A DNA stretch of 64,000 bases, from NCBI GenBank assembly GCA_963669265.1, contig OY769916.1:3472001-3536000 (forward strand). Reading direction: 5' to 3'. This document shows positions 33,627 through 44,400 of this stretch, piece by piece. Positions within the stretch are counted from its first letter, which is position 1; every line of letters begins with the position of its first letter. The stretch comes from SZUA-547 sp963669265 (lineage in GTDB: Bacteria; Pseudomonadota; Alphaproteobacteria; Rhodobacterales; Rhodobacteraceae). The notes beneath the pieces were generated by a model. That model was not told the DNA's origin, searched no databases, and saw only the letters and a list, made by a program, of their open reading frames with translations. The position numbers and the translations under genes were made by a program.

Positions 33627-36062
33627 ATGCGCGCGGCGCGCATATTGCTTCTGGCGGCGGCTCTCGGGCTCGCCGCTTTTGGCGCGCGCGCGGAGATCAC
33701 CGAACGGGCGGCGGCGATCAAGGCGGCGTCCGAACAGACATTCGACATCGCGCTTGAAGTATCGATGGAGGGCCGCCGGTTCGTGGCCGTCGAGACCAAA
33801 TCAAGCATGACGACATTGTTCGAGGTCCGTCCATCGCAACTGGCCGAGTCGATGCAAGAGGCTCTGAAACCCGAATTATTCGAGCAGATTCTCGCGCTCG
33901 GGGATGAATTTACCCCTGTCGGCAAGATCGAGAACCTCGGACTCATACTGTCATTCGATCCGGGAACCTTGTCGATCAAGGCGGAGCTGGCGCCGGAACT
34001 GCGGTCGACCGACGTTCACAGCTTCCTGCGCGACGAGCGGTTCAAGAACTACGCAAAGGTCGCCCCGACCGATTACGCACTGGGCGTCACCAGCGCCTTT
34101 ATCGGCCGCTCGGGAACCAATATCGACGATTTTGAGGACACATTCTTTGATCCAACCTTTTTGTTTGACGGATTCGCCAACGCGGGCGGCCGAAATGGCC
34201 TGAACGCCGATTTTTCCTTCGACGTGCGCCCCACGGCCGAAAACCAGTCGGATGTCTTCATCCGCAACTCCGCCACGGCCTTCTATGATTTTGAGGAAGA
34301 GGCCATTCGCGCCTCGCTGGGCGATGTGCGGCCTCGGGTCTCGGGCCTGTCCTCGACGCCGGACTTTGTCGGTGTGGCGCTGGAACGGCGTTTTCTGGAT
34401 ATCCAGCCGATGAGATCGGTCGAAGCGCGCGGTCAGAGAAGGTTGTTCCTGGAGCGGGAATCGACCGTTGAGATCTGGGTGAACGGCGCGCTGATCAGTC
34501 GCTTTCGCGCGGGGCCGGGCGAGGTGGACCTGCGGGATATTCCCTTCGCCAGTTCGCGCAACGAGGTTCAGGTGTTCGTCGACGACGGCACCGGCCGGCG
34601 AGAGGTCGACCGCTTTGACTTCGCATCCGGCTTTGAAATGCTGCAGGCGGGTTTGCTGGAGTTCTCCTTCGCGGGGGGCGCGCTGCGCGATCGGCTCGAG
34701 GATGGGCTCGATTTTGAGGGCGATGTGGGCGGCAGCGGTTTGCTGCGCTACGGCCTGACCAACCAACTGACGCTGGAGACATTCGCTCAGGGCGATGGAA
34801 CGCGCCTGAATTTCGGCGGCGGCGCTGTCTTCGGCACGCCGATCGGGCTGTTCGATCTCGACGTCTCAGGCGCCTATGATCGGGACGAGGATTCCGTCGG
34901 CGCTGCGGCGATGCTCGATTTCTCCACTGATTTTGTCGGCCTGTTCGAAGAAAGAGACGAGTTCAACCTCTCGTTCGAATATCGCTCCGACGATTTCGCC
35001 CGGTTTGGGGAGCCGCTCGGAGAGGACGATTACAATTACGGCATCGACGCCACCTACGACACCAGCTTCGACGACCGGTCAACAGCGTCCTTCGGGTTTC
35101 ACTACCAGACCGATGAAGAGGAGATCGAGACAGAACTGGAAGGTTCCGTAGGCCTTTCTCGCAACATCGCGGGCGTCACGCTTTCGCTGCTTGGCTCACA
35201 TGATTTCGAAAACAATGAAAGCCGGGCATTCGCCACGGTCAGCTATTCGCTAGGCGATCGGAAGACGGCGCGGGCTGCGTACAGCTCGCCCAACAACACC
35301 TCACGGTTGGAGCTGCAGCGCTTTTCCGACCAGAAAGTAGGCGACTATGGCTATGGCGCGGCGCTGACCAAGGACGACGACGGCGTCGGGTTTCTTGGAA
35401 CCGCGGATACGGTCGGCAACAGGTTCGCGGCGGAAGCCTCCGTCAGCATCGAGGATGGCGACACCGACCGCACGATCGGCGAAGTGCGCTTCCAGTCTGG
35501 CATCGCCATCACCGAACGCGGCGTCGCCATCGGCCGGGACCCCGCGCGCGGGTTCGCGATCGTGCAGGCGCATAAGAGCCTCGATGACGCGCCGGTGGAG
35601 ATCAGGACAAGCTCCAGCCCGGTTCCCCGCGCGCGCAGCGACATCTTCGGCGACGCTGTGATCGACATCGAGCGGGGCTACACGCCGCAGTTCATCGACG
35701 TCGAAGTCGCCGAGGCGCCGATCGGGTACAATCTGGGCGAGGGACGATACCTTCTTGATCCGGGCGCGCGGTCCGGCTTTGTCGTCGAGGTCGGGCGCGA
35801 CGACTACTTCTCGGCGCTTGGCACCATCACCCGCTACGGCGAGGCGATTTCGCTGCGGACCGGCAAGGTCGTCTCGCTGTCCGATCCGGACTGGACGCCG
35901 CGGCCGCTCTTCACCAACCGCTCAGGCCGGTTCGCTGTCGGCGATCTGAAGCCGGGCCGGTACCGGATATCCATCACCGGTTACGCGGAAACCCTGGAGT
36001 TCGATTTCAACGAAGACTCGCCTCCGTTGGTCGATATTGGCATCGTGGACATAGGATCATGA
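33627..36062 (+). CDS. Outer-membrane usher for chaperone-usher pili
   Basis: This 811-residue protein has a signal peptide (ILLLAAALGLAAFGARA) and the layout of a PapC/FimD-like usher: an N-terminal periplasmic part, a long middle region of alternating beta strands, and C-terminal domains. The sequence WVNGALISRFRAGPGEVDLRD (about residues 280-300) resembles the usual WVNG/L-G-eidlrd stretch of ushers. The rest is rich in short amphipathic strands with Asp and Phe, fitting a 24-strand barrel with a plug. The length is normal. The gene overlaps the last gene of the operon (ATGA at 36059). It exports chaperone-bound subunits and polymerises the pilus. Confidence 0.88.
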   Translation: MRAARILLLAAALGLAAFGARAEITERAAAIKAASEQTFDIALEVSMEGRRFVAVETKSSMTTLFEVRPSQLAESMQEALKPELFEQILALGDEFTPVGKIENLGLILSFDPGTLSIKAELAPELRSTDVHSFLRDERFKNYAKVAPTDYALGVTSAFIGRSGTNIDDFEDTFFDPTFLFDGFANAGGRNGLNADFSFDVRPTAENQSDVFIRNSATAFYDFEEEAIRASLGDVRPRVSGLSSTPDFVGVALERRFLDIQPMRSVEARGQRRLFLERESTVEIWVNGALISRFRAGPGEVDLRDIPFASSRNEVQVFVDDGTGRREVDRFDFASGFEMLQAGLLEFSFAGGALRDRLEDGLDFEGDVGGSGLLRYGLTNQLTLETFAQGDGTRLNFGGGAVFGTPIGLFDLDVSGAYDRDEDSVGAAAMLDFSTDFVGLFEERDEFNLSFEYRSDDFARFGEPLGEDDYNYGIDATYDTSFDDRSTASFGFHYQTDEEEIETELEGSVGLSRNIAGVTLSLLGSHDFENNESRAFATVSYSLGDRKTARAAYSSPNNTSRLELQRFSDQKVGDYGYGAALTKDDDGVGFLGTADTVGNRFAAEASVSIEDGDTDRTIGEVRFQSGIAITERGVAIGRDPARGFAIVQAHKSLDDAPVEIRTSSSPVPRARSDIFGDAVIDIERGYTPQFIDVEVAEAPIGYNLGEGRYLLDPGARSGFVVEVGRDDYFSALGTITRYGEAISLRTGKVVSLSDPDWTPRPLFTNRSGRFAVGDLKPGRYRISITGYAETLEFDFNEDSPPLVDIGIVDIGS

Positions 36063-36958
36063 CCAGAAAACCTTTCATCCTGGCGATCGTCGCACTGACG
36101 GCCGTAATTTGCGCTGAGGGCGCCGCCGCGCAGGGCAAAAGCGGGAAGGGCAATCCAGGCGACCCAGACGCTTGTGAGAATGTTGTGATCCGGGTGAGTC
36201 AGAACAGCTCCATGGTCTATGATCCCGGCGACGAGGCCCGCCGCGTGGTCGAAGTCGATCTGACCAATGACAGTCCCGGCCAGAGCCTCGATTGCGACTT
36301 GCAGAGCGTTGTGCTGTCGCAAACCACGCCGCAGCCGCTCGCCTTTGTCGGCGACGGCGATCTTTTGAACACTCAGCAAGTGCGCGATCCGATGGTCGCG
36401 TACCGGCAGCAGAATTTTGAGTTGTCGCAGGCGGCGTTGCGCGCGCTTGAATCCGGCGCGCCGCTGCGGTTTGGGCTGGTGGAGCCCAATACCGGTCAGT
36501 TTGTCTCGCCCGGACGGTACGTGCTTCCATTCACCGTGGCGGTGAACGGAACGGCGGTGACCAGCACTGAGCTGGTGATCGACGTGATCCCGCGTGTTCT
36601 AGCGTTTGGAAAGTCGCGCAAGGTCACGACGCTGGATTTCGGCGAGCTTGAGACCGGCGAGACGCGCAAGTCCGTGGTGATGGTAAAGACCAACGCGCAG
36701 CTCAGAGTTCACGCCGTGTCTGATAATGGCGGCGAGTTGAAGCATGAGACGCTGCCAAACGCGCCGGGCGTGCCCTATACCGCTTTTCTCGATGGCGAGC
36801 TGCTCAACCTTAACTCGGGCGCTTCGCAAGAGGTCGAGGACGGGCCGGGCAACGGTATCCCGCATGTCAGCAAGCTGCTGGTGCGGATCGGAGAAGTGGA
36901 TGTGCCGTGGGCGGGCGTCTACACCGATGTCCTGACATTGCATTTCACCGCGTATTAG
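36059..36958 (+). CDS. Tip-like pilus subunit or adhesin
   Basis: This 299-residue secreted protein has a signal peptide (FILAIVALTAVICAEGAAA). The mature N-terminus is Gly/Lys-rich, then DACENVVIRVSQNSS starts an Ig-like domain with the second cysteine at SLDCDLQ. A second domain begins near residue 175 (VIPRVLAFGKSRKVTTLDFG) and ends in a terminal strand, VYTDVLTLHFTAY, similar to the last strand of the pilin-like subunit. Two-domain structure, last position in the operon and overlap with the usher make a tip adhesin the best guess. The ligand cannot be judged from sequence. Confidence 0.72.
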   Translation: MTRKPFILAIVALTAVICAEGAAAQGKSGKGNPGDPDACENVVIRVSQNSSMVYDPGDEARRVVEVDLTNDSPGQSLDCDLQSVVLSQTTPQPLAFVGDGDLLNTQQVRDPMVAYRQQNFELSQAALRALESGAPLRFGLVEPNTGQFVSPGRYVLPFTVAVNGTAVTSTELVIDVIPRVLAFGKSRKVTTLDFGELETGETRKSVVMVKTNAQLRVHAVSDNGGELKHETLPNAPGVPYTAFLDGELLNLNSGASQEVEDGPGNGIPHVSKLLVRIGEVDVPWAGVYTDVLTLHFTAY

Positions 36959-37104
36959 CGGGCGTTCCGCCTAACGCGCTACTTTGATTGATTTCCTTGC
37001 GGGGCGTTGGCCGCGCAACTAGGATTCGTCCCCAAAGGCTGGGGATTCTGATTGCAAACATCCCCGGACCCGCGTCGCAAAGACGAACCAAGGGGATCCG
37101 ATCT

Positions 37105-38208
37105 ATGAAGTTTTCGCGCACGATCGTCGCAGTGATTGCGACGCTCTCAGCCGTAGCCCTCGCGGGGTGTGAGGAAGAGGTCGTCGAGGCGACCGAGGAT
37201 ATCGTGCGTCCGGTTCGGACCATCACCATCGGCTCCGGCGACGATTTGCAACTGCGCTGGCTGCCCGGCGTCGCCACGGCGTCTTTAGAGGTGACGCTGG
37301 CGTTTCGCGTGACCGGCACGGTGCAGCGCGTCGTCAAACGGGTCGGCGATTTCGTGGAGGAGGGCGACGTCGTCGCGATCCTCGACGCGGCCCCGTATGA
37401 GGCGGAGGTTGCGCGGCTGGAGGCGGAACTGGCCCGCGCCAATGCGGAGCTGGTCAACGCGATCGCCCAGGCCGACCGGCAACGCACCCTCTTTGAGCGG
37501 GACATCATCGCCAAGGCCCGGCTGGACCAGTTCATTGCAGCCGAAGATACCGCTGCGGCGTCGGTGAAAGCGACCACGGCAGCGCTGAGGCGCGCCTCGC
37601 TGGATCTCGGCTATACCGAGCTTAAAGCGCCGTTTTCGGGCCGGGTCGTCTCGACCTTCGTTGATGATTTTCAGGAGGCCGCGGCCCAGACCCCGATCCT
37701 GCGCATCGTCGATTCCACCGTGATCGAGATCATCGTGGACGTGCCGGAGGATCGCATCAGCCTCGTGCCATTGGTCGAAGAGGTCGAGGTCGCGTTCGAC
37801 GTCGCCCCCGACAAACTGCTGAAAGGCGAGATCACCGAGATCGGGTCTGAGGCGGACGCCACGACCCGCACCTTTCCCGTGACCATCGCCGTCACCCCGC
37901 CCGAAGGCGTGCAGATCCTGCCCGGTATGTCGGGCCGCGCCCGCGCCACCAAGGTCGCCGATGGCGGGCCAAGGCGGGGCACAGTCATTCCCGCCTCTGC
38001 GATCTATACGCCCGCTGAGACGTCTAATCCGCACATATGGGTGGTCGTTGACGGTGCCGTGACGTCGCGCGAAGTGACGCTGGGCGAGCCCGCCGGCGCG
38101 GGCGTCACGGTCGAGACCGGCGTTGAGGAGGGCGACGTGGTCGTGACCGCCGGCGCCAACACATTGCGAGAAGGCCGCAAGGTTCGCCTGCTTGGCGGGG
38201 AGTCCTGA
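37105..38208 (+). CDS. RND efflux periplasmic adaptor lipoprotein
   Basis: This 367-residue protein is a membrane-fusion (adaptor) subunit. The start ATG at 37105 follows AAGGGGATC and gives a signal peptide with a lipobox, VALAGC, so it should be lipid-anchored. It contains the barrel-sandwich half-motifs LAFRVTGTVQRVVKRVGD and LKAPFSGRVV, separated by a coiled-coil hairpin (about residues 95-160), then the beta-barrel and membrane-proximal domains. The pump gene follows 4 bp later. It links the inner-membrane pump to an outer-membrane channel, which is not encoded in this window. The substrate is unknown. Confidence 0.93.
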   Translation: MKFSRTIVAVIATLSAVALAGCEEEVVEATEDIVRPVRTITIGSGDDLQLRWLPGVATASLEVTLAFRVTGTVQRVVKRVGDFVEEGDVVAILDAAPYEAEVARLEAELARANAELVNAIAQADRQRTLFERDIIAKARLDQFIAAEDTAAASVKATTAALRRASLDLGYTELKAPFSGRVVSTFVDDFQEAAAQTPILRIVDSTVIEIIVDVPEDRISLVPLVEEVEVAFDVAPDKLLKGEITEIGSEADATTRTFPVTIAVTPPEGVQILPGMSGRARATKVADGGPRRGTVIPASAIYTPAETSNPHIWVVVDGAVTSREVTLGEPAGAGVTVETGVEEGDVVVTAGANTLREGRKVRLLGGES

Positions 38209-38212
38209 GCGC

Positions 38213-41200
38213 ATGTCATTGCCCAAGTTTTCGGTCGACAACAAGCAGTTCACCCGGTTTGTGGTGATCCTGACGGTGATTGGCGGCCTGATCTCCTTCA
38301 TGTCGCTCGGCCAGTTGGAAGATCCGGACTTCACGATTAAAACCGCTGTTATCACAACGACTTATCCCGGCGCCAGTCCGGAAGAGGTCGAGCAGGAGAT
38401 CACCGAGCGGATCGAGTTGGCGCTGCAGGAGATTCAGGAGCTCGACTATATCGAGTCCACCTCGCGCGCGGGCGTCTCCACCGTCAAGGCCAACCTGCAG
38501 CAACGCTACCAGGCCGCGGATATTCCACAGATTTGGGACACGTTGCGCCGCAAGATCCGCGATGTGGAGGGCAGCCTGCCGCCTGGCGCGGGACGCCCGA
38601 ACATCAATGATGATTTCGGCGACGTGTTCGGTCTGATGCTCGCCGTCACCGCCGACGGGTTCACCTATGCCGAGCTGAAATCTTATGTGGATGATCTGCG
38701 GCGGCAGCTGGCGCTGGTCGACGGCGTCGGCAAGGTCGACCTTTGGGGCGCGCGGGAGCGGGTGATCTATCTGGATGTCTCCGAATCCCGCCTGACCGAT
38801 CTGGGCGTCTCGGAATCCACGATCGAGGCGACCATTCGCGCCCAGAACGCGGTGGTCGACGCAGGCTCGCTGAACGTGGGCGGCTATCGGATGCGGATCG
38901 CCCCTTCTGGCGCCTTCACCAAGCCGGAGGATATCGAGAATCTCGTCATTCGCGGCACGGGGCTGGATCAGCTTCGCAGCACCGGGTCGCCTTTCGCTGG
39001 GCAGCAGCTTTTGCGAGTCGGGGATATCGGCGAGATCGTCGAAGGCTATCTCGATCCGCCGCGCACCATGCTGCGTCAGGACGGGGTCACCGCGATCGCG
39101 CTCTCTGTCTCGCTGCAACCCGGCGGCAATGTCGTCGATCTGGGCCGCGCGATTGACGCCCGGTTGGCTGAGTTGAACGCTGATTTGCCGATCGGCATCG
39201 AGATTTTCCGCATTCACTGGCAGTCGGATCTGGTGTCGGACGCCGTCAACGACTTTCTCGTCAGCCTGGCGCAGGCGGTGGCCATCGTTCTGGTTGTGAT
39301 CACGCTGAGCATGGGATTGCGGATGGGCGCGATCATCGGCTCCGGCCTGATGCTGACCATCCTCGGCACCTTTATCGTGATGGCGATCGTCGGCGTCGAT
39401 TTGCAACGCATGTCGCTGGGCGCGCTGGTGATCGCGCTGGGCATGATGGTCGACAACGCGATCGTCGTGGCCGAGGGCGCGGCGGTCCGGTTCCAACGCG
39501 GAGAGGACCGTCGGGAGGCGGCGATCAAAGCGGCCGGAGGGCCGGCGATCCCGCTGCTCGGCGCCACCGTTATCGCGGTGATGGCGTTCTATCCGATCTA
39601 TTCGTCGGATGAGGGCGCGGGCGAGTATTGCGCCACGCTGTTCTCCGTGGTCGGCATCTCGTTGATGCTGAGCTGGCTGTTCTCCATCACCGTGACTCCG
39701 ATGCAATGCGTCCAGTTCCTGAAAGTCACGCCCGCCGCGCCGGGCGAGGCCAAGGAGAGCAGGGCGATCACCGCCTATAAGAGCTTTCTCGGTCTGGCGA
39801 TCCGCTTCCGCTATCTGACCATCGCCGTTGCGGCCGGACTGCTGGCGCTCTCGCTCAGCTCGTTCGGATTGGTCAGCCAGCTGTTCTTTCCGGACTCGAC
39901 CATGGCGAAATTCATGATCGACTACACTGCGCCGGAAGGCACGCGGATCGAGGAGGTCTCGGAGGATCTGCGCCGGTTGGAAGAGCGGCTGCAGAGCGAT
40001 GAGCGCGTGGAATCGGTCGCCGCCTTTATCGGCGCCGGGCCGCCGCGCTTCTATCTGCCGGTCGATCCAGAGCCGCTGAACCCGGCCTATGCTCAGGTCG
40101 TCCCGAACGTCCACAATTACCGGGATATCGACGCGCTGATCGACGATCTTGTGCCGTGGATCGAAGAAAATCATCCCGAGGCGACGGTCTCGATCCGCAA
40201 ATTCGGCGTCGGACCCAGCGACAGCTGGAAATTCGAGGGGCGCATCATCGGCCCGGCGAACGCCAGCCCTGAAGTGCTGCGCGAGCTTGGCGACAAGGGT
40301 CTGAAAATACTGGAGGAACATCCGTGGACAGCCGCTTCTCGCACCGATTGGAGAGAGCGGGTTCTGACCGTCGCGCCGGAATACGATCAGGCGCGCGCGC
40401 GTTGGGCCAGCGTCACGCCGGAGGATCTGAGCCTGGCGACCAAACGCGCCTTCGACGGGCGCACGATCGGCCTCTATCGCGAGGAGGATGAGCTGATCCC
40501 GGTGGTCCTTCGCCATCGGGAATCCGAGCGCAACGCGGTGACCGGCCTCGATCTGGTGCAGATCCAGCCGCGCACCGGCGGCAGCGCCACGCCGCTGACG
40601 GCGGTGGTCTCGGATGTCGACACCCGCGCTGAGGACCCGGCCATCCCGCGGCGCGACCGCCGGCGCCTGCTGACGGTTCAGGCCAACCCGATCTTCGGCG
40701 TGACTCTGCCGGAATACCGCAAAGCGGTTCTGGCGGATTTCGCGGCACTCGAGTCGGAGCTTCCGCCGGGCTACACGTTCGAATGGGGTGGCGAACATGA
40801 AAGCTCGAAAGACGCGCAGGCCTCGCTGATCCCGGGCATCGTCCCCGCCGTCGCGATCATGGCGCTGATCCTTGTGGGGCTCTTCAACTCTTTCCGGGTG
40901 CCGCTGTTGATCGCGCTGACCGTGCCCTTCGTCTTCATCGGCATCACGCCGGGCCTGTTATTCACCAGCACGCCGTTCGGCTTTGTCGCCATGCTCGGCG
41001 CCATGAGCCTGTCGGGCATGATGATGAAGAACGCCATCGTTCTGATCGATGAGGTCAATCTCAACCTCAGCCAGGGCGTCAATCGCTATGACGCGATCCT
41101 GAACGCCGGGGCCTCGCGTCTGCGGCCGGTGTTTCTGGCGGCGGCGACCACGGTTCTGGGTGTCATTCCGTTGCTCGGGGACGTGTTCTGGATCGGTCTG

Positions 41201-41362
41201 GCGGTCACACTGATGGCGGGCCTCAGCGTTGGCACCATCCTGACCATGGTTCTGGTTCCGGTGTTCTACGCCACGTTCCACGGCGTGAAGGCGGGGTCTG
41301 ACGATGCGGCGGCGGTCCCGCCGGCGGGCGATACAGGCGCGCCAGAGCCTGCGCCGGCCTGA
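38213..41362 (+). CDS. RND efflux pump, inner membrane
   Basis: This 1049-residue protein is an RND transporter. I chose the ATG at 38213, just after the adaptor stop; an upstream TTG at 38192 would overlap the adaptor gene. It has twelve membrane segments around two large periplasmic loops and a proton-relay region in TM4 reading LGMMVDNAIVVAEG (Asp-Asn, where AcrB has Asp-Asp). The segment VDDLRRQLALVDGVGKVDLWG and the C-terminal PVFLAAATTVLGVIPLL are typical. It belongs to a different subgroup from the pump at 41489. The final 30 residues are Ala/Pro-rich. The gene is followed by a strong bidirectional terminator. Confidence 0.93.
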   Translation: MSLPKFSVDNKQFTRFVVILTVIGGLISFMSLGQLEDPDFTIKTAVITTTYPGASPEEVEQEITERIELALQEIQELDYIESTSRAGVSTVKANLQQRYQAADIPQIWDTLRRKIRDVEGSLPPGAGRPNINDDFGDVFGLMLAVTADGFTYAELKSYVDDLRRQLALVDGVGKVDLWGARERVIYLDVSESRLTDLGVSESTIEATIRAQNAVVDAGSLNVGGYRMRIAPSGAFTKPEDIENLVIRGTGLDQLRSTGSPFAGQQLLRVGDIGEIVEGYLDPPRTMLRQDGVTAIALSVSLQPGGNVVDLGRAIDARLAELNADLPIGIEIFRIHWQSDLVSDAVNDFLVSLAQAVAIVLVVITLSMGLRMGAIIGSGLMLTILGTFIVMAIVGVDLQRMSLGALVIALGMMVDNAIVVAEGAAVRFQRGEDRREAAIKAAGGPAIPLLGATVIAVMAFYPIYSSDEGAGEYCATLFSVVGISLMLSWLFSITVTPMQCVQFLKVTPAAPGEAKESRAITAYKSFLGLAIRFRYLTIAVAAGLLALSLSSFGLVSQLFFPDSTMAKFMIDYTAPEGTRIEEVSEDLRRLEERLQSDERVESVAAFIGAGPPRFYLPVDPEPLNPAYAQVVPNVHNYRDIDALIDDLVPWIEENHPEATVSIRKFGVGPSDSWKFEGRIIGPANASPEVLRELGDKGLKILEEHPWTAASRTDWRERVLTVAPEYDQARARWASVTPEDLSLATKRAFDGRTIGLYREEDELIPVVLRHRESERNAVTGLDLVQIQPRTGGSATPLTAVVSDVDTRAEDPAIPRRDRRRLLTVQANPIFGVTLPEYRKAVLADFAALESELPPGYTFEWGGEHESSKDAQASLIPGIVPAVAIMALILVGLFNSFRVPLLIALTVPFVFIGITPGLLFTSTPFGFVAMLGAMSLSGMMMKNAIVLIDEVNLNLSQGVNRYDAILNAGASRLRPVFLAAATTVLGVIPLLGDVFWIGLAVTLMAGLSVGTILTMVLVPVFYATFHGVKAGSDDAAAVPPAGDTGAPEPAPA

Positions 41363-41415
41363 TCAGGAAAAACGGTTGGCGCCCGAAAGGGACAGTGCCA
41401 GCCGGGCATGAAAAA

Positions 41416-41442
41416 AAGCGGCGCCGAATATCGGCGCCGCTT
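41416..41442. terminator. Bidirectional intrinsic terminator between two RND operons
   Basis: AAGCGGCGCCGA (41416-41427) and TCGGCGCCGCTT (41431-41442) form a perfect 12-bp stem with a 3-base loop. It is flanked by seven As on the left and TTATTTCTTT on the right, so both strands have a U-rich tail. It ends both converging efflux operons. Confidence 0.92.
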
Positions 41443-41488
41443 ATTTCTTTCCTACAGGATACGTCGCACTTGAAGATGCGCCGCGCCG

Positions 41489-44400
41489 TCAGGCCGCCGG
41501 CGGCGTCTCAGGCTCAGGATCCGTTTTGCCCTTGTGCCGGTTCTCCCAGAAGCTGCCCATCCAGCGGCAGGTGACATAGAAGACAGGCGTCAGGAACAGC
41601 CCGAACACCGTCACCCCGAGCATGCCGGAGAACACCGCCGTGCCAAGCGCCTGGCGCATCTCCGCCCCGGCGCCGGTGGCGATCACCAGCGGCACCACGC
41701 CCAGGATGAAGGCGAAGGCGGTCATCAGGATCGGGCGCAGGCGCAGCCGCGCAGCTTCGATCGCGGCCTCCACCCGGTTCAGGCCCTGTTCCTCCGCCTG
41801 TTTGGCGAATTCGACGATCATGATCGCGTTCTTCGCCGCCAAGCCTATCAGCACGACAAGGCCGATCTGGGTCAGGATGTTGTTGTCCATCCCCCGCATC
41901 AGCACGCCGGTGATCGCCGCCAGCAGGCTCATCGGCACGATCAGAATGACCGAGAGCGGCAACAGCCAGCTTTCATATTGCGCGGCGAGCAGCAGGAACA
42001 CGAACACCACCGCCATGGCGAAGACGAAAATGATCGTGTCGCCCGCCAGCTTTTCCTGCAGCGCGATCTCAGTCCATTCAAAGCTGAACCCATCTGGCAG
42101 CACCTCTGCCGCGATCGCCTCGACCGTCTTGATGGCGTCGCCGGTGGAGACGCCGGGCGGGGCCGCGCCCTGCACGCCGACCGCCGGATAGAGGTTGTAG
42201 CGCGCCAGACGCAGCGGCCCGGTCGTGTCGCGGAATGTCGCGACCGTGCCGATCGGCATCATCTCGCCGGTATCGGTCCGCACCTGCAAATTCTCGATAT
42301 TGCGCTGGTTCTCGCGGAACTGGGCGTCGGCCTGCGCCGTCACCCGATAGGTGCGGCCGAGGAAGTTGAAATCATTGACGAAGGCGGAGCCGAGATAGAC
42401 CTCCAGCGACTCGGCGATCCGGTCCGGCGTCACGCCCAGCTGCTCCGCCTTCACCCGGTCGATATCGGCGTAGAGCCGAGGCGTAGCGGTGTTGAAGAAG
42501 GTGAAGACCTGCGACAGGTCCTCAGATTGGTTGGCGGCCCCGATCAGGGCGCCGGCGGCCTCCTGCATCGCCTCCAGCCCGCGGCCGCGCTGGTCCTGCA
42601 CATAGAGCTTCCAGCCGCCCGCATTGCCCATGCCGCGCACGGAGGGCGGCGCGATCGGGAAGATCACCGCCTCCTTGATCTGGAACAGCGCTCCCTGAAG
42701 ATCCTTGATGATGTCGTACTGGTCGATCTCCAGCCGCGCCAGTTCATCGAAATCGACGAAGGTGGAGAAGATCACCGCCGAGTTCGAGGCGAAGGTGAAC
42801 GTCGCGCCGTCCAGCCCGCCGATCCCCGCCGTGTGGGCGATTCCGGGATGGGCCAGAATGATCTCCGTGGCGCGGCGCACGACCTCATCCGTCCGCTCCA
42901 GCGTCGAGCCGGGCGGCAACTGGATCACATTGATCAGATAGCCCTGGTTCTGGTCGGGAATGAAGCCCGTCGGCGCGCGATCGAACTGATAGAGCGCGGC
43001 CCAGACCAGACCGGCGTAGACCGCAAGCGCCACCACGGTGATCCGCAACAGGCTGCGCACGGTCTTGGCGTATCCCGCGGCCATCTTGTCGAAGACGAAA
43101 TTGAACCCGGCGGCGAATTTGTCGAAAGGGTAGGAGAGGATGGCGAGCATTTTGCCAATCGGGCCTTTGGGCGCCGCCTTGTTCTCATCCTTGGGCCGCA
43201 GGAACAGCACCGCCAGGGCGGGCGACAGGGTCAGCGAGACCACGGTCGAGATCGCCGTTGAGACCGCGATCGTCAGCGCGAACTGGCTGTAGAACTGGCC
43301 CGAGATACCGCCGATGGCCGCCACCGGGATAAACACCGCCAGCATCACCAGAGAGGTCGCGATCAGCGCGCCGGACACCTCGTCCATCGTGCTGCGGGTC
43401 GCCTCCCTCGGCTTCATGCCGTTGGCAAGAGAACGCTCCACATTCTCCACCACGACGATGGCGTCATCAACCACGATGCCGATGGCCAGCACCAGACCGA
43501 ACAGCGTCAGATTGTTCAGTGAGAACCCGAGCAGCTGCATGAAGGCGAAGGTGCCGATCAGCGAGACCGGGATTGCGACGATCGGAATGACGGCGGCGCG
43601 GAAGGATTGCAGGAAGATCAGCACCACCAGGATCACCAGCACCGTCGCCTCGAAGAGGGTCTGGATCACCGCGTCGACCGAATCTTCGACAAAGGTGATC
43701 GGGTTATAGATCACCTCGTATTTGACGCCCGGCGGAAAATCTTTCGACATCTCCTCCATGGCGGCGAGCAGCGCGTCCGCCGTCTCCAGCGCGTTGGCGC
43801 CGGGCAGCTGGAAGATGCCGATGGGCAGCGCTTCCTTGTCGTCCATATAGCCGGTTGAGGAATAATCCTGCGCCCCCAGCTCGACCCGCGCGATGTCCCG
43901 GACGCGCACCTGCGCGCCGTTCGGATCGGTCTTGACGACGATGTTCTCGAACTGGCTCGGCTCCACCAGACGGCCCTGCGTCTCGACCGACAGCTGATAG
44001 GCCGCGGGGCTGGTCGAGGGCGGCTGGTTCAGAATACCGGAGGCGACCTGGACATTGTTCGCCTGCAGCGCGGCGACCACCTCGCCCGCCGTCATGCCAA
44101 AGCTCGCCACCCGGTCCGGGTCAAGCCAGATCCGCATGGAGTAGGAGCGTTCGGCGAAGATCGTCGCATTGCCGACGCCCTTGATCCGGGCCAGCCGGTC
44201 GATCACCTGGGTGCGGGCGTAATTGGAGATGTAGAGCGAATCCCGCGACCCGTCATCGGACAGCATGTGGATGACCATCATCAGGTCGGGTGAAGATTTC
44301 TTTGTAGTCACGCCGGAGCGGGTGACCTCCTCGGGCAGGCGCGGCTCGGCGATGGCGACGCGGTTCTGCACCAGCACCTGCGCCTGATCGATATCGGTGC

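Noticed and set aside
38216..40798. Long open frame of 860 codons on the minus strand opposite the first RND pump
   Set aside because: It is a composition-driven antisense frame, rich in Arg, Asp, His and Gln, with no motif, while the plus strand encodes an unmistakable RND transporter.
41534..43261. Open frame of 575 codons on the plus strand opposite the second RND pump
   Set aside because: The sequence has biased composition (Arg, His, Gly, Asp) and no domain; the opposite strand carries a clear AcrB-type pump.
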